Shown one piece after another: positions 10,736 to 19,205 of a stretch of DNA of 30,598 nucleotides. The DNA comes from Hypsibius dujardini. Taxonomy: Eukaryota; Tardigrada; Eutardigrada; Parachela; Hypsibiidae. Both the position numbers and the translations under genes were made by a program. The notes below the pieces were generated by a model, which saw only the letters and a program-made list of their open reading frames with translations, did no database searches and was not told the origin of the DNA. The stretch's first letter is position 1; every line of letters starts with the position of its first letter. The stretch spans positions 1-30,598 of the forward strand of contig LRSR01007459.1 in NCBI GenBank assembly GCA_001579985.1, given 5' to 3'.

Positions 10736-12800
10736 TTAGCAAGCTGCAATGTGGTATAAGAAATTATAAACATTCGACTCAGCGAGCATAGCCAAGGTCA
10801 TGGATGCGCACGTACAGGTAGTCATCATAGGGGTTGATCCAGTCATAGCCGGAGGAGTGGACCCCGTACCAGCCATGGTGGGGGGACCTGTGGGAGGGCT
10901 TCCTGTGGGAGGGCTTCCTGTGGGAGGGCTTCCTGTGGGAGGGCTTCCGGTCGTCATGCTGCCACAGGGTGCTGCGTTCAAAGTGCAACATATATTAGCA
11001 TATCAGTGCTTTGTTCTCGGGCATCGGTCTCTCAAGTGTATTGGGCTTCCGGGAGCCAATCAGACACTTACGTTGGGTGCATGAAGCCACGGGACAGCCA
11101 TAGAGCATGCTAAGAACTTTGCAATCGGTTAAGCTGAGCATGTCCATCTTGGGAACCATGCTGGGCATGACGCCGGCGTTGACGGTGAAGGCCGCCGTGC
11201 CAGGGTTGGCGTAGTCATTGGGCTGGGCGTGGGTGATCGAGCATAGGTCGTATGCGTACGAGCCATAGTAGGCATCCAGGTTAGATGCGTTTAAATTGTA
11301 GAGATTGTAGGCACTCTGCCGACGAGCAACATCAGTTTTTTTCAGTAGATGCAATATAGCGATTAACGACCGTAATTTGTTTGTCAGCAACCGCTCAGCC
11401 AGTTGCTCGTCTTAGGTAGGACAGGCTTTCCATTTTGGTTTTCTATCCCACTAAACAAATGCCTGTCCCAGTCTGACTGCCCGACTGTCAGTCAGTCTTG
11501 CAGTCTGTCTGTCTGTCTGTTTGTCTGTTTGTCTATCCGTCCGTCCCTCTGCCTGTGTGTCTATGTGTGTGTGTGTCTGTCTGTGTCTGTTTGTCTATCC
11601 GTCCGTCCCTCTGTCTGTTTGACTATTCGTTTGTCTGTCCGTCTATCTGTCTGTCTATCTGTCTGTTTATCTGTCTGTCTGTATTATTTGTCTGTCCGTC
11701 GGTCCCTCTGTCCTTTCGACTGCTTGTTTGTCTGCCTCTCTGACTGTATGTTTCTCTGTCAGTTTCGACTTCTTCCATCCATTTCTTACCGCCATGCCAG
11801 CCGCAATATTGTTAGTGTTAATGGTGATCGAATTGTTTCGATCCTGACGTTGATGCTCATTTCGCTTGCCCAGGCTGATTGCCACGAACTTCATGAGGCT
11901 GTGCAGCGTACCGTCCCAGCAGCCGCTGGGACCGCGAGCCAGCGAGACGAGCTGTTCGGTATTGGTAGTCGGTCCCTTGCAGCCTGGAATACTAGTTGGG
12001 CAATCGGGCACAATCATTCCGGGGTAAGCGTAGCAGTATGTCTGCCCTTGACTACCCCTGTGTCCAGCAAGCAGATTAGTCACACAATCCGCACACCTCA
12101 TACTCAAAAAAGGTTATAAAAGGTACATCAATTCGACTTGCACACTTACGGGCCTCCTGTCAAGGCGGAAAACTTGATCTTATAGGCAGTGTTGCTCGAG
12201 GGCACCTCCATAAAGTTCACGCAACTCGGCGGCAATCCCGCCGTTATGGCATTGATGGCCTGTCGGATGGTAGCGGCCTCGGTCGGATCTGAAAAGATAA
12301 TTTCAAAAACCCTGATGTCACCCATGAACCCGCGTATGATCGTTCTTTTTTCATTCCAAAGTTCTTTTTTTTCTTTTCTTTTTTTTAAAGGGAGTTAAGA
12401 TAACACCATTCCAAGACTTACTGAAATCCGGGTCGATGTAGAAGGGAACAGTTTTGTTGTACCATTTTTGGTAGGCCTTGTTGACGTTAGTTGTGCGAAC
12501 CACTCGGCGGGCACCCTGAATCTCCACTGCAAAACAAATAATATAAAAACTGTAAAAGTGCATGTAAAAATGTAAAAATTCAATGTAATTTGATAGCCGT
12601 TTTATAGTTAAAATATTAAATTTATAATTTACTAGTAATCTACAATTTTTAATTATATTTGATGAAACGCTTAAACTAATCCATTAGTTTTGTAAATGGT
12701 CATATAATACAGTTTATATGGTACAGTACAGACGTACAGTACCTGCTAGGAGGACAAGGCCGATTAAGGCAAGGGATACTGCAGACTTGAGGTTCGTCAT
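10736..12800 (-). CDS. Secreted catalytically dead astacin-fold protein, second copy, with SPPTG tail
   Basis: Six exons on the minus strand: 12800-12743, 12526-12422, 12288-12150, 12057-11790, 11315-11072, 10971-10736; phases 1,1,2,0,1, identical to the paralogue at 5226-9489; 349 residues. Signal peptide 1-19 (MTNLKSAVSLALIGLVLLA). The astacin order is clear: PFYIDPDF at 47-54, AIRQAI-like helix near 59-66, Cys77 in SCVNF, Cys109 in TYCYAYPG, an extra Cys120/Cys127 pair, Cys147 in GCWDGTLHSLMK, LGKRNEHQRQDR at 163-174, and YDLCSITHAQPNDY at 212-225. The zinc site HExxHxxGxxH is replaced: the first position may keep His153, but Glu becomes Ser154, the next His Lys157, the third Asn167 and the Met-turn Met Thr218. 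It has no propeptide. The tail holds four SPPTG repeats and two late cysteines. The paralogue's long PTQ tail is absent. Probably extracellular and non-enzymatic. Confidence 0.88.
10886..10948 (-). repeat. 15-bp coding tandem repeat, four copies
   Basis: The plus-strand unit GTGGGAGGGCTTCCT is repeated four times with almost no change. In the minus-strand reading used here it encodes SPPTG; in the neighbouring frame it encodes RKPSH. Near-identity of the copies points to recent expansion and to likely length polymorphism. Confidence 0.92.
11496..11762. repeat. CTGT microsatellite in an intron of the second pseudo-astacin
   Basis: Imperfect TCTG/TCCG tetranucleotide tract in the intron between exons 4 and 5 (11316-11789). 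The gene is on the minus strand, so its transcript carries CAGA. Six-frame translation gives false Cys/Leu/Ser/Val-rich proteins. Confidence 0.95.
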
Positions 12801-12875
12801 TGTTCCCTTCAAACTTGATAAGAAGGAAAAAAGCAGTCAAAATCGTATGAAGGTAAAACTCAAAGTCGATGGCAG

Positions 12876-12905
12876 TCATTTTCAGTCATTTTCAGTCATT
12901 TTGTG
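12876..12905. repeat. 10-bp tandem repeat TTTTCAGTCA, about three copies
   Basis: CAGTCATTTT is repeated three times about 80 bases upstream of the minus-strand start codon at 12800. It could be a promoter element or plain slippage; nothing in the sequence decides. Confidence 0.7.
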
Positions 12906-13476
12906 GACGCCATTTTCGCTAGCGTAGTCAAGCGACGCCATTAAAATTCCCAGTCCCCTGCAATATTTTACCGAATTTTTCCTATGCAATTCTGCAGATA
13001 TTCTAATTTTACTCTTGAGAAGTTCAAGGCAACACACACCCACGTTCATTTCCATCAGGCGACTTGATGGGAGCGGCACTATAAGGATCACTTGCCACGT
13101 CCACACACGGTGGCTGTGATTTATTCAAGCGCTTTTGGCCAAAACTTTAACTAAATAATAATTAATGAAAAAGTCGTTTGCTGAATCTGGTTGCAGTTTG
13201 CGTTTATTAATTGCCCGAGCCTTTTTTTGACGAGTTTCCGATCGGAAAACAAATTGTGATTTAAAAAGCGCCATTGCAGGAATAATTCGTCAAATTCATG
13301 AGTCTCGCCTCTTTTCCGCGGAACGTGCGGCATGTCAGTATGGAGGGTGCTGTACTCGTACTCGTACTAGTACTGTAGAACTTATTAGTCGGACTTATCG
13401 TTAAACTCTCAAGCAGAGGCAGAACGAAAATTTCAGGCAAGGCCGTAGGGCGAACAGAAATTTGGCAGACAACTAT

Positions 13477-14182
13477 AGAGAGTTCTTGCAAACGGTATAG
13501 GGCATCCGCACAGTATATTTCATACTGTACGGATACACATACCGTAGTGAGTTTTACTACGAGATCGTCGCGCAGTTGTTCTTATTCGCCGTACATCTCC
13601 TCCTCCCCCGTCCTCGGGGTTTTCTTTTCTCCTTTCTCCCAATTGTCCATCAGCTTAATGGCGCACTGACACATCCCTCGGTTCATCGCCAAAACACCCT
13701 CAGAAAGCAGTTCTTCTGATATATTTTTTCCAGATGGTCCGACCTTCGCGGCTGTCGCTGCCCGGGCGGAAGGGATTCATGATTGAAATTTGGCGAAGAA
13801 CCAATAGATCGTTAGACATTTTAGAAACAAATTGGGTCTTTGTCTGTTTTTGTCCGTGTTGCACAGGAGCAACGCTTTCATCAGCGGAAGACATGACAAA
13901 TTTAATGTTTAATTAGTGGAAGCAAAGAAAAAACGAGTTTCACTAGAAAAAGAGGGAAGGGATTTAACTACTCCAGAAATTTAATTTTAATTTTAATATC
14001 CAGGGGTAAAATTGCATTTAACAACGTTTAAACGAAATGAGTTGATTGACTTGATTTGGTGTGAATAGAACCCCGATTTTTGTACCAATTGTACGGCCGT
14101 ATTGACATAGTGTAGAGAAATCAGTATAGTTTTCGATACTGTACCGCTAGACCCTGTGGCATACCGTTTGCAAGAACTCTCT
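13477..14182. mobile_element. 706-bp element bounded by 22-bp perfect inverted repeats
   Basis: Positions 13477-13498 (AGAGAGTTCTTGC...) are the exact reverse complement of 14161-14182 (...GCAAGAACTCTCT). Just inside each end is a small hairpin built on CAGTAT/ATACTG (13512-13529 and 14122-14142). TAT flanks both ends, so a 3-bp target duplication is possible. The interior has no recognisable transposase; the two short open frames around 13700-13916 are unsupported. Best described as a non-autonomous DNA element. Confidence 0.65.
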
Positions 14183-14808
14183 TATGGTACGTATAATTCT
14201 GCTCCGTGCTAACAACCTGCCCGTGTGAGATACTGTAGGTACAAGTTTTATTGTAAAACTATATTATTACAAGTAAATTATTATATCACTGATGCAAAAG
14301 ACGAAAACTAGTTTATTTTGACTGGAATAACTATCACTTAAGTGAAGGAACTGCAAAACCGCGGTTGTGTTTTGTAGCGGCAGTGGTGGCGCCACCTATT
14401 CCACTTTTGCACAGTCAAAGCTGAAAAATACGGCCGCCACGCGCCAATCAATTCCGAAGCCCCAGCAATCCATATAGGAATGGAAAGAGCACTCAAGGAA
14501 ATATCAAACCATGACGACATATTTCCTTTCCGGATTCTGTGACGCGAGTGCGAGCTGGACGACCTCGACGAAAGCTTTCGTGGAAGAACGAAGACCCCTG
14601 GATCGCCCCTCCCACGGGCGCGGGGGTGGGGGGCGCACCCCTGGATGCATTTTTTTCCCCCACGTCAGCACAAAGTTCGCCAAGGACGACTGCCGCATTT
14701 CCCCGTGCTATCCTTTTTATTTAATATTTCAATTATTTATTACAATACTTTACCCTATCGAAATTGGAGTGCATTCATCGGAGCGGCTTCTGACGAGGAA
14801 CTGGAAAA
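14183..14808. other. Spacer and likely promoter/leader of the PDIA5-like gene
   Basis: AT-rich up to about 14350, then a GC-rich stretch (about 14375-14710) with a C/G run at 14610-14640, ahead of candidate starts of the disulfide isomerase gene. I see no exon with family resemblance. Confidence 0.35.
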
Positions 14809-14832
14809 ATGAAAGCGCTTTGGATTTCTCAG
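14809..14832 (+). CDS. Candidate first exon of the PDIA5-like gene
   Basis: ATG at 14809 opens eight codons, MKALWISQ, ending CAG before GTTCAG. Joined in phase 0 to the exon at 15663 it gives a basic start followed by a hydrophobic run, ASVLFTLICLPQAQVFA, a credible signal peptide for an ER protein. The donor is weak. An alternative is ATG at 15380 with a donor at 15413 (MKNFENIFMFT). One such exon must exist, because the reading frame meets TAG at 15660-15662, inside the acceptor. Confidence 0.35.
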
Positions 14833-15007
14833 GTTCAGTTATGCCGCTTCTTGACCTGTTGCTTTCTCATGTAGCGATTTGCTTTCTAAAACTTTACGCT
14901 TATGTTAAAATGGCAATTATTTTAAATATTTTTGGTTTGAAAATTGATTGAATTGGAAAGGCGATGCGGAGAGATGCAGCCCCGCTTTCAAACTGTCGTC
15001 AGTAGAT

Positions 15008-15605
15008 ACCAATCAATCAATCAAAGGCACAGTTTGATTGGGAAATGTGAACTGGGCAGATCAATCAATACTGCAATCAACCAACCAAATGTTTGTTATG
15101 CTTTGCCCCTTCTACAATTTAAATGCTCCCCCTGGACTGATCCCATATTCTCTGTTTAAAGTAATAACTTCAAAAAAATAATTAATTATGTCGACTATAT
15201 GAAGCTGTTTCTATTGTCTAGTCTTGTATATAGTTCTTTAAAATATTTTGTGCTCGAATCAATAAATCAATCAATTAAGCAATCTCAGTGCTAGAACAGT
15301 TTTCTAATGCGTCAATCAATACAGCAATCAAGCAAACGCTGTAGCGGCTTGCTTCATTTGGTCGCACACTGTTCCTAAAATGAAAAATTTCGAAAATATA
15401 TTCATGTTCACAGTAATTTCAAGCTAGTGAGATTCCTGAATTGTGTAATTGAGCTCGTTGAACTATTCTTCCTTTTTCCAACTACTTTAATCAAGCAATC
15501 AAATGCAAGTTTTTCTCATAACCACTTTTTCGCAGTCAATACATCAATCAACCGATTGCTCCTTCTTGTTTTTCCGTTCTTGGCAATCATTCGATCAATC
15601 ATACT
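15008..15605. repeat. Seven clusters of CAATCAAT-type words
   Basis: CAATCAATCAATC-like clusters lie at about 15010, 15060, 15258, 15312, 15489, 15535 and 15585, upstream of or within the first intron of the PDIA5-like gene, separated by ordinary AT-rich sequence. Related TTGATTG runs occur at 20316-20338, 23040-23177 and 27984-27998. Confidence 0.7.
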
Positions 15606-15662
15606 CGTCGCTTTCGTTTTATGTGTTTCCGGTCCCGCATTCATTTTGCTCTTTTGTTTTAG

Positions 15663-17732
15663 GCCAGTGTGTTATTTACATTGATCTGCCTGCCCCAAGC
15701 GCAAGTGTTCGCCAAAAAGTCCAACATCGAAGACGTCGCCAACAAGAAGGACTTTGAGAAGATTCTCCGCACACGGACCAATGTCTTGACGCTATTTAAG
15801 AAGTCTGCCAAAGATGCACCGGCGACGCTCGTGAAAACCCTCGAAGCAGTTGCAGACCAGCAAAAGGGCTCCGCCCTGGTCATCCAGATTGACTGCAGCA
15901 CCGCGGACGGGAAGAAGATCTGCAAGAAGGAGAAAACCGACCCGGCGGCCTACATTTTGAAGCACTACTTGAAGGGCCAGTTCAACAGGGACTACGATCG
16001 GGCTGAGACGGTCAAGTCGTTCTTGACATTCCTCAAGGATCCGACCGGCGAGGCACCATGGGAGGAGGATACCACGTCGAAGGATGTGCTGCACGTGGAG
16101 GATGGCCCGCAGCTGAGGAAGTTCTTGCAGGAGGAGAAACGCCCGTCGCTCGTCATGTTTTACGCACCGTGTGAGTATACCTTACTTGGGAAAGAACGGA
16201 GATTTTCCCTCCCGATCGGAGAACCTTGTTTTGGATGCCAGGGGCGGAGCTATCGGGCTAGTTTCAATCTAGCCTTCCGAGTGACATTGCTACTGATGTC
16301 AATCGAAATCGAATTTGGAATGGAAGAGTGTCAAAAATCTTGAATCATACGTTTTACAATGGTTTAGACCCAAAAAATTGAAACTTCAGAAACGTTGCTG
16401 ATCAATCAATTAATCAAGCCCGTGGCCATAGCACAAAGTGGTACGGGAAGTAAAGCAATGTAAAATTATGATATATGAACAGGTATTTGTTAATGAGATG
16501 TTTTCTGTTTTAAAGTTAAGAATTATTTTGGATTTTTGTTGTTGCTTTTTTACGCACTATTTTGCGTATACGCTTCAACGCGACGATTATTAAATATAAG
16601 GGGAAAAAGATTCTAATTTAATTACACTGTATAAACCTTTTTTATCGAGTTCTGTTCGTTCGAATGATTCATTTCGATTTCTGAGCTGCGTCGTCTTGGT
16701 TTTAGCTTACAGACTCCCTGGATTTGAATCAATTGATTGCTTTGTTTGTTTGTTTAATATGACACTGACTGATTTCTTGCCTTGGAACGTACGCTGTACT
16801 GTATAATAGGCATCCAGATTCGGTGCATTTTATTTGCATGATAAAACACACCCAAGGTTTAACATTATCCCTTGCCCATTCCAGGGTGTGGTCACTGCAA
16901 AATGATGAAACCGGAGTACAGTGGAGCAGCTACCGAACTGAAGAAGGAAGCCGTTTTGGCGGCAATGGACGTCAACAAGCCGCATAACTCGCAGATTCGT
17001 GAGCAATTTAAGATCAGCGGCTTCCCCACTCTGTATTACTTCGAGGGAGGCGTCTACAAATATCCGTACGTTGTTTAATGCTGTTTTCTTCCTCTATTGC
17101 ATTGTACATCATCATTAACAAGGACTAGCAAGGCCCCGTCTCACTTACATGGCCTTTAGCTTGCCATATTTATACCGTACTAATATTTTCTGGATCTGTT
17201 GTCAATCTGCTGTCTGTTTGTCTGCCTGCCTGTCTGTCTGTTTGTCTGCCTGTCTGTCTGTCTGTCTGCTGTCTGTCTGTCTGCTTGTCTGTCTGTCTGC
17301 TTGTCTGTCTGTTTGTTTGTCTGTCTGTCGTTTGTCTGCCTGCCTGTCTGTCTGCTTGTCTGTCTGTATGTTTGTCTGTCCGTCTGTCTGCTTGTCTGTC
17401 GTTTGTCTGCCTGCCTGTCTGTCTGCTTGTCTGTCTGTCTGCCTCCCTGCCTGTCTCTCTATCCGTCGTTCTGCCTGTTCGTCTGTTTGTGTTTCTGTTC
17501 ACCCGTCAGTCTATTCGTTTAACTGCCTGTCTGTCTCAATTATACAAAAAGATTTGGTGACTCGGAAAACTTCTAATCCCTTCCTCGTCTTCTCAACAGA
17601 TACGGTGGCGGAAGAACGAAAAAAGACATAATCCAGTGGATGCGAAACCCAACACCCCCCGCTGGTGATGCCCAAAGTGGTCCCATGGATGTGGATCCGC
17701 TGGAAGAATCGGCCACGAAAGAGGAACTCTGA
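15663..17732 (+). CDS. PDIA5: PDIA5-like ER protein disulfide isomerase, short form with one thioredoxin domain
   Basis: Sure exons: 15663-16170, 16885-17065, 17600-17732, phases 1 and 2, giving 273 residues after an uncertain first exon. The N-terminal part, DFEKILRTRTNVLTLFKKS and NRDYDRAETVKSFLTFLKDP, followed by WEED, is characteristic of the non-catalytic domain of PDIA5. The intron at 16171 splits the active-site Trp codon; splicing gives WCGHCKMMKPEY, a full CxxC redox site, with GFPT (cis-Pro) downstream. The protein ends TKEEL, a KDEL-type ER retention signal. Family members such as vertebrate PDIA5 carry three thioredoxin domains and about 520 residues; here only the first is present, then about 30 linker residues and the retention signal. 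Expected role: thiol-disulfide exchange in ER protein folding. The internal TAG at the acceptor shows that the start is in an upstream exon. Confidence 0.9.
16205..16335. mobile_element. Fragment of the fold-back element family
   Basis: GGATGCCAGGGGCGGAGC at 16232-16249 matches the core of copy 2 (GGATGTCAGGGGGCGGAGC), and CTGATGTCAATCGAAATCG at 16293-16311 matches the right-arm motif CTGATGCCAATCGATTCT of copy 1. It lies in an intron of the PDIA5-like gene immediately after the donor. The left arm appears to be lost. Confidence 0.6.
17204..17545. repeat. CTGT/CTGC microsatellite in the last intron of the PDIA5-like gene
   Basis: Imperfect TGTC, TGCC and TGCT tetranucleotide units for about 340 bases, containing a larger duplicated block (around 17280-17440, with CGTTTGTCTGCCTGCCTGTC twice). 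All frames are open, which produces false Cys-rich open frames. Confidence 0.95.
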
Positions 17733-17794
17733 AAATCTACTCAGTCTAAAGCGAGACTCAGCAATGCCGAAAATCAAGATGATTCAGCATTACC

Positions 17795-17813
17795 GCACGA
17801 TTGCGGATCGTGC
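17795..17813 (+). other. Short perfect stem-loop in the PDIA5-like 3' UTR
   Basis: GCACGAT, loop TGCGG, ATCGTGC: a seven-pair stem 62 bases after the stop codon. It could act in the mRNA; no known element (histone stem-loop, SECIS) fits. Confidence 0.4.
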
Positions 17814-17971
17814 TTACCTTTTTTGAATTGTTGGTTTTTATTCCGAAACTGCACTTTCCATTTTTTCCAACTTGCCCTTGATGTGTATCTCTCTTTTTGT
17901 TTTCAAATGTTGTTGGGGGACGCGTTTGAGGCCTTTATCGAATCGCACATTCACACTCCTCGCTGATTGTT

Positions 17972-18006
17972 TGAACTGAACTGAACTGAACTGAACTGAA
18001 CTGAAG
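17972..18006. repeat. Pentamer repeat (TGAAC)n
   Basis: About seven copies of TGAAC/ACTGA downstream of the PDIA5-like gene. Confidence 0.92.
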
Positions 18007-19205
18007 TAGTAATCTCCGTATGATGTATGTCTGTCTCATTTTATTTTCGAACTCGGTTGATATAATAATGGGTTATGGTAATGATCTCTTTCTATGTTGC
18101 CCTGTACCAAGTTGCACGTTGATGAACTTCGTAGGAGAGAAATCTTTTCCTTGCACCCGCTGAGTCGCTCGCTGACTGACTGACAGATTTTGGTGCCGCA
18201 CTGGCGCCGGCGAAGTGCAGCCAAATGGCCTGAGTGGCGCCTTCCACTTTTCCTGCCCTATTCGTTGATGACTTCCCCTTGCCTGTGTGTGTACTGTGTA
18301 TGCCGCTAATAACAAGCTCATATACTCTCGCTTGCAAATAGTATCAAATTTTCTGGGGTTTTTGTTTTGCATACAAGTGCAGTTGTTAAATGCAAAGAAT
18401 TAAAGCCTATGGCATTCTATTCAGAAAGAGTCACTCTTAGTGTTGACATGAGTGAAATCTGACCATTGGGTATTGCAGATATACCGACCATTTTTTACGT
18501 GCTTCTTGCCAATGCCGGTTAATATCAGTATGTGCAATCTGCAGTAGAAGTCAAATTACTGTACGTCCTGACTGCGCGCATTAACGCCTCTCACTTCCGT
18601 GAGGAATAACAACCGGCTCCTCCCAGACATGAGTGCGATTTCTACTAAAATTGATCCATAGTTATCGGCTGCAGCCGTGCAGCGAGAAAACTTATCTAAA
18701 ACGGGACGCAACTCTTCCTGATCCGTTTCAGTGCATTAAACTCTACTGTGGTGCGACCGGCTGCGCCAGCTTGCTTTGCTGTCTGTCGTTCTTCTGTCTC
18801 TTTCTTTCTTCTCGCACACTCTCTCTGCGAGTCTCTCTCGCCTGGCGTTTGCTGACGATTATCGCAAATTTTTCCTGGCCCCGTCTAGACGAACGCTTGA
18901 AAGTGTCGCTCTCTTTATCTTGTCCTCCAATAGCGTCAAGCCGCAAACAGCCCAGTGTAGCAGTGGAAATATTGCTCGTAGAATTTTGCAGTTGAATTTT
19001 GCCCCCATTCAAATCTCCCCCATCGAGGTCTACCCCAACGCATATCTCACGGATTTATCCCACCGCTACCTGGACCGAATTTTCCGATCTACCAGCGCCA
19101 TCGCCATTCTCATGACGTGACGGGAGGTGGAAGAATTGTCCGCCGGAGCGGCGCGAAGGGGCCGGAAGAATTGCCTAAAAACTGCGCCAAACTACCGTTT
19201 CCAGC

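Larger units (their letters stand above)
17733..19205. other. Intergenic: 3' region of PDIA5-like gene and 5' region of the receptor gene
   Basis: It contains a short stem-loop (17795-17813), a pentamer repeat (17972-18006), ATTAAA near 18398 as a possible late polyadenylation signal, and a pyrimidine-rich stretch (about 18775-18850) upstream of the receptor start. Open frames at 18036-18372 (minus) and 18633-19120 (plus) have neither splice context nor family resemblance. Confidence 0.4.

Noticed and set aside
11403-12119. Cys/Leu/Ser/Val-rich open frames (also at 17149-17631, 21368-21619, 26308-26677, 26922-27536)
   Set aside because: They are six-frame readings of CTGT/CAGA microsatellites, partly extended into true exons on the other strand.
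18036-18372. Minus-strand open frames downstream of the PDIA5-like gene
   Set aside because: No splice signals, no recognisable domain, and third-base use unlike the sure exons.
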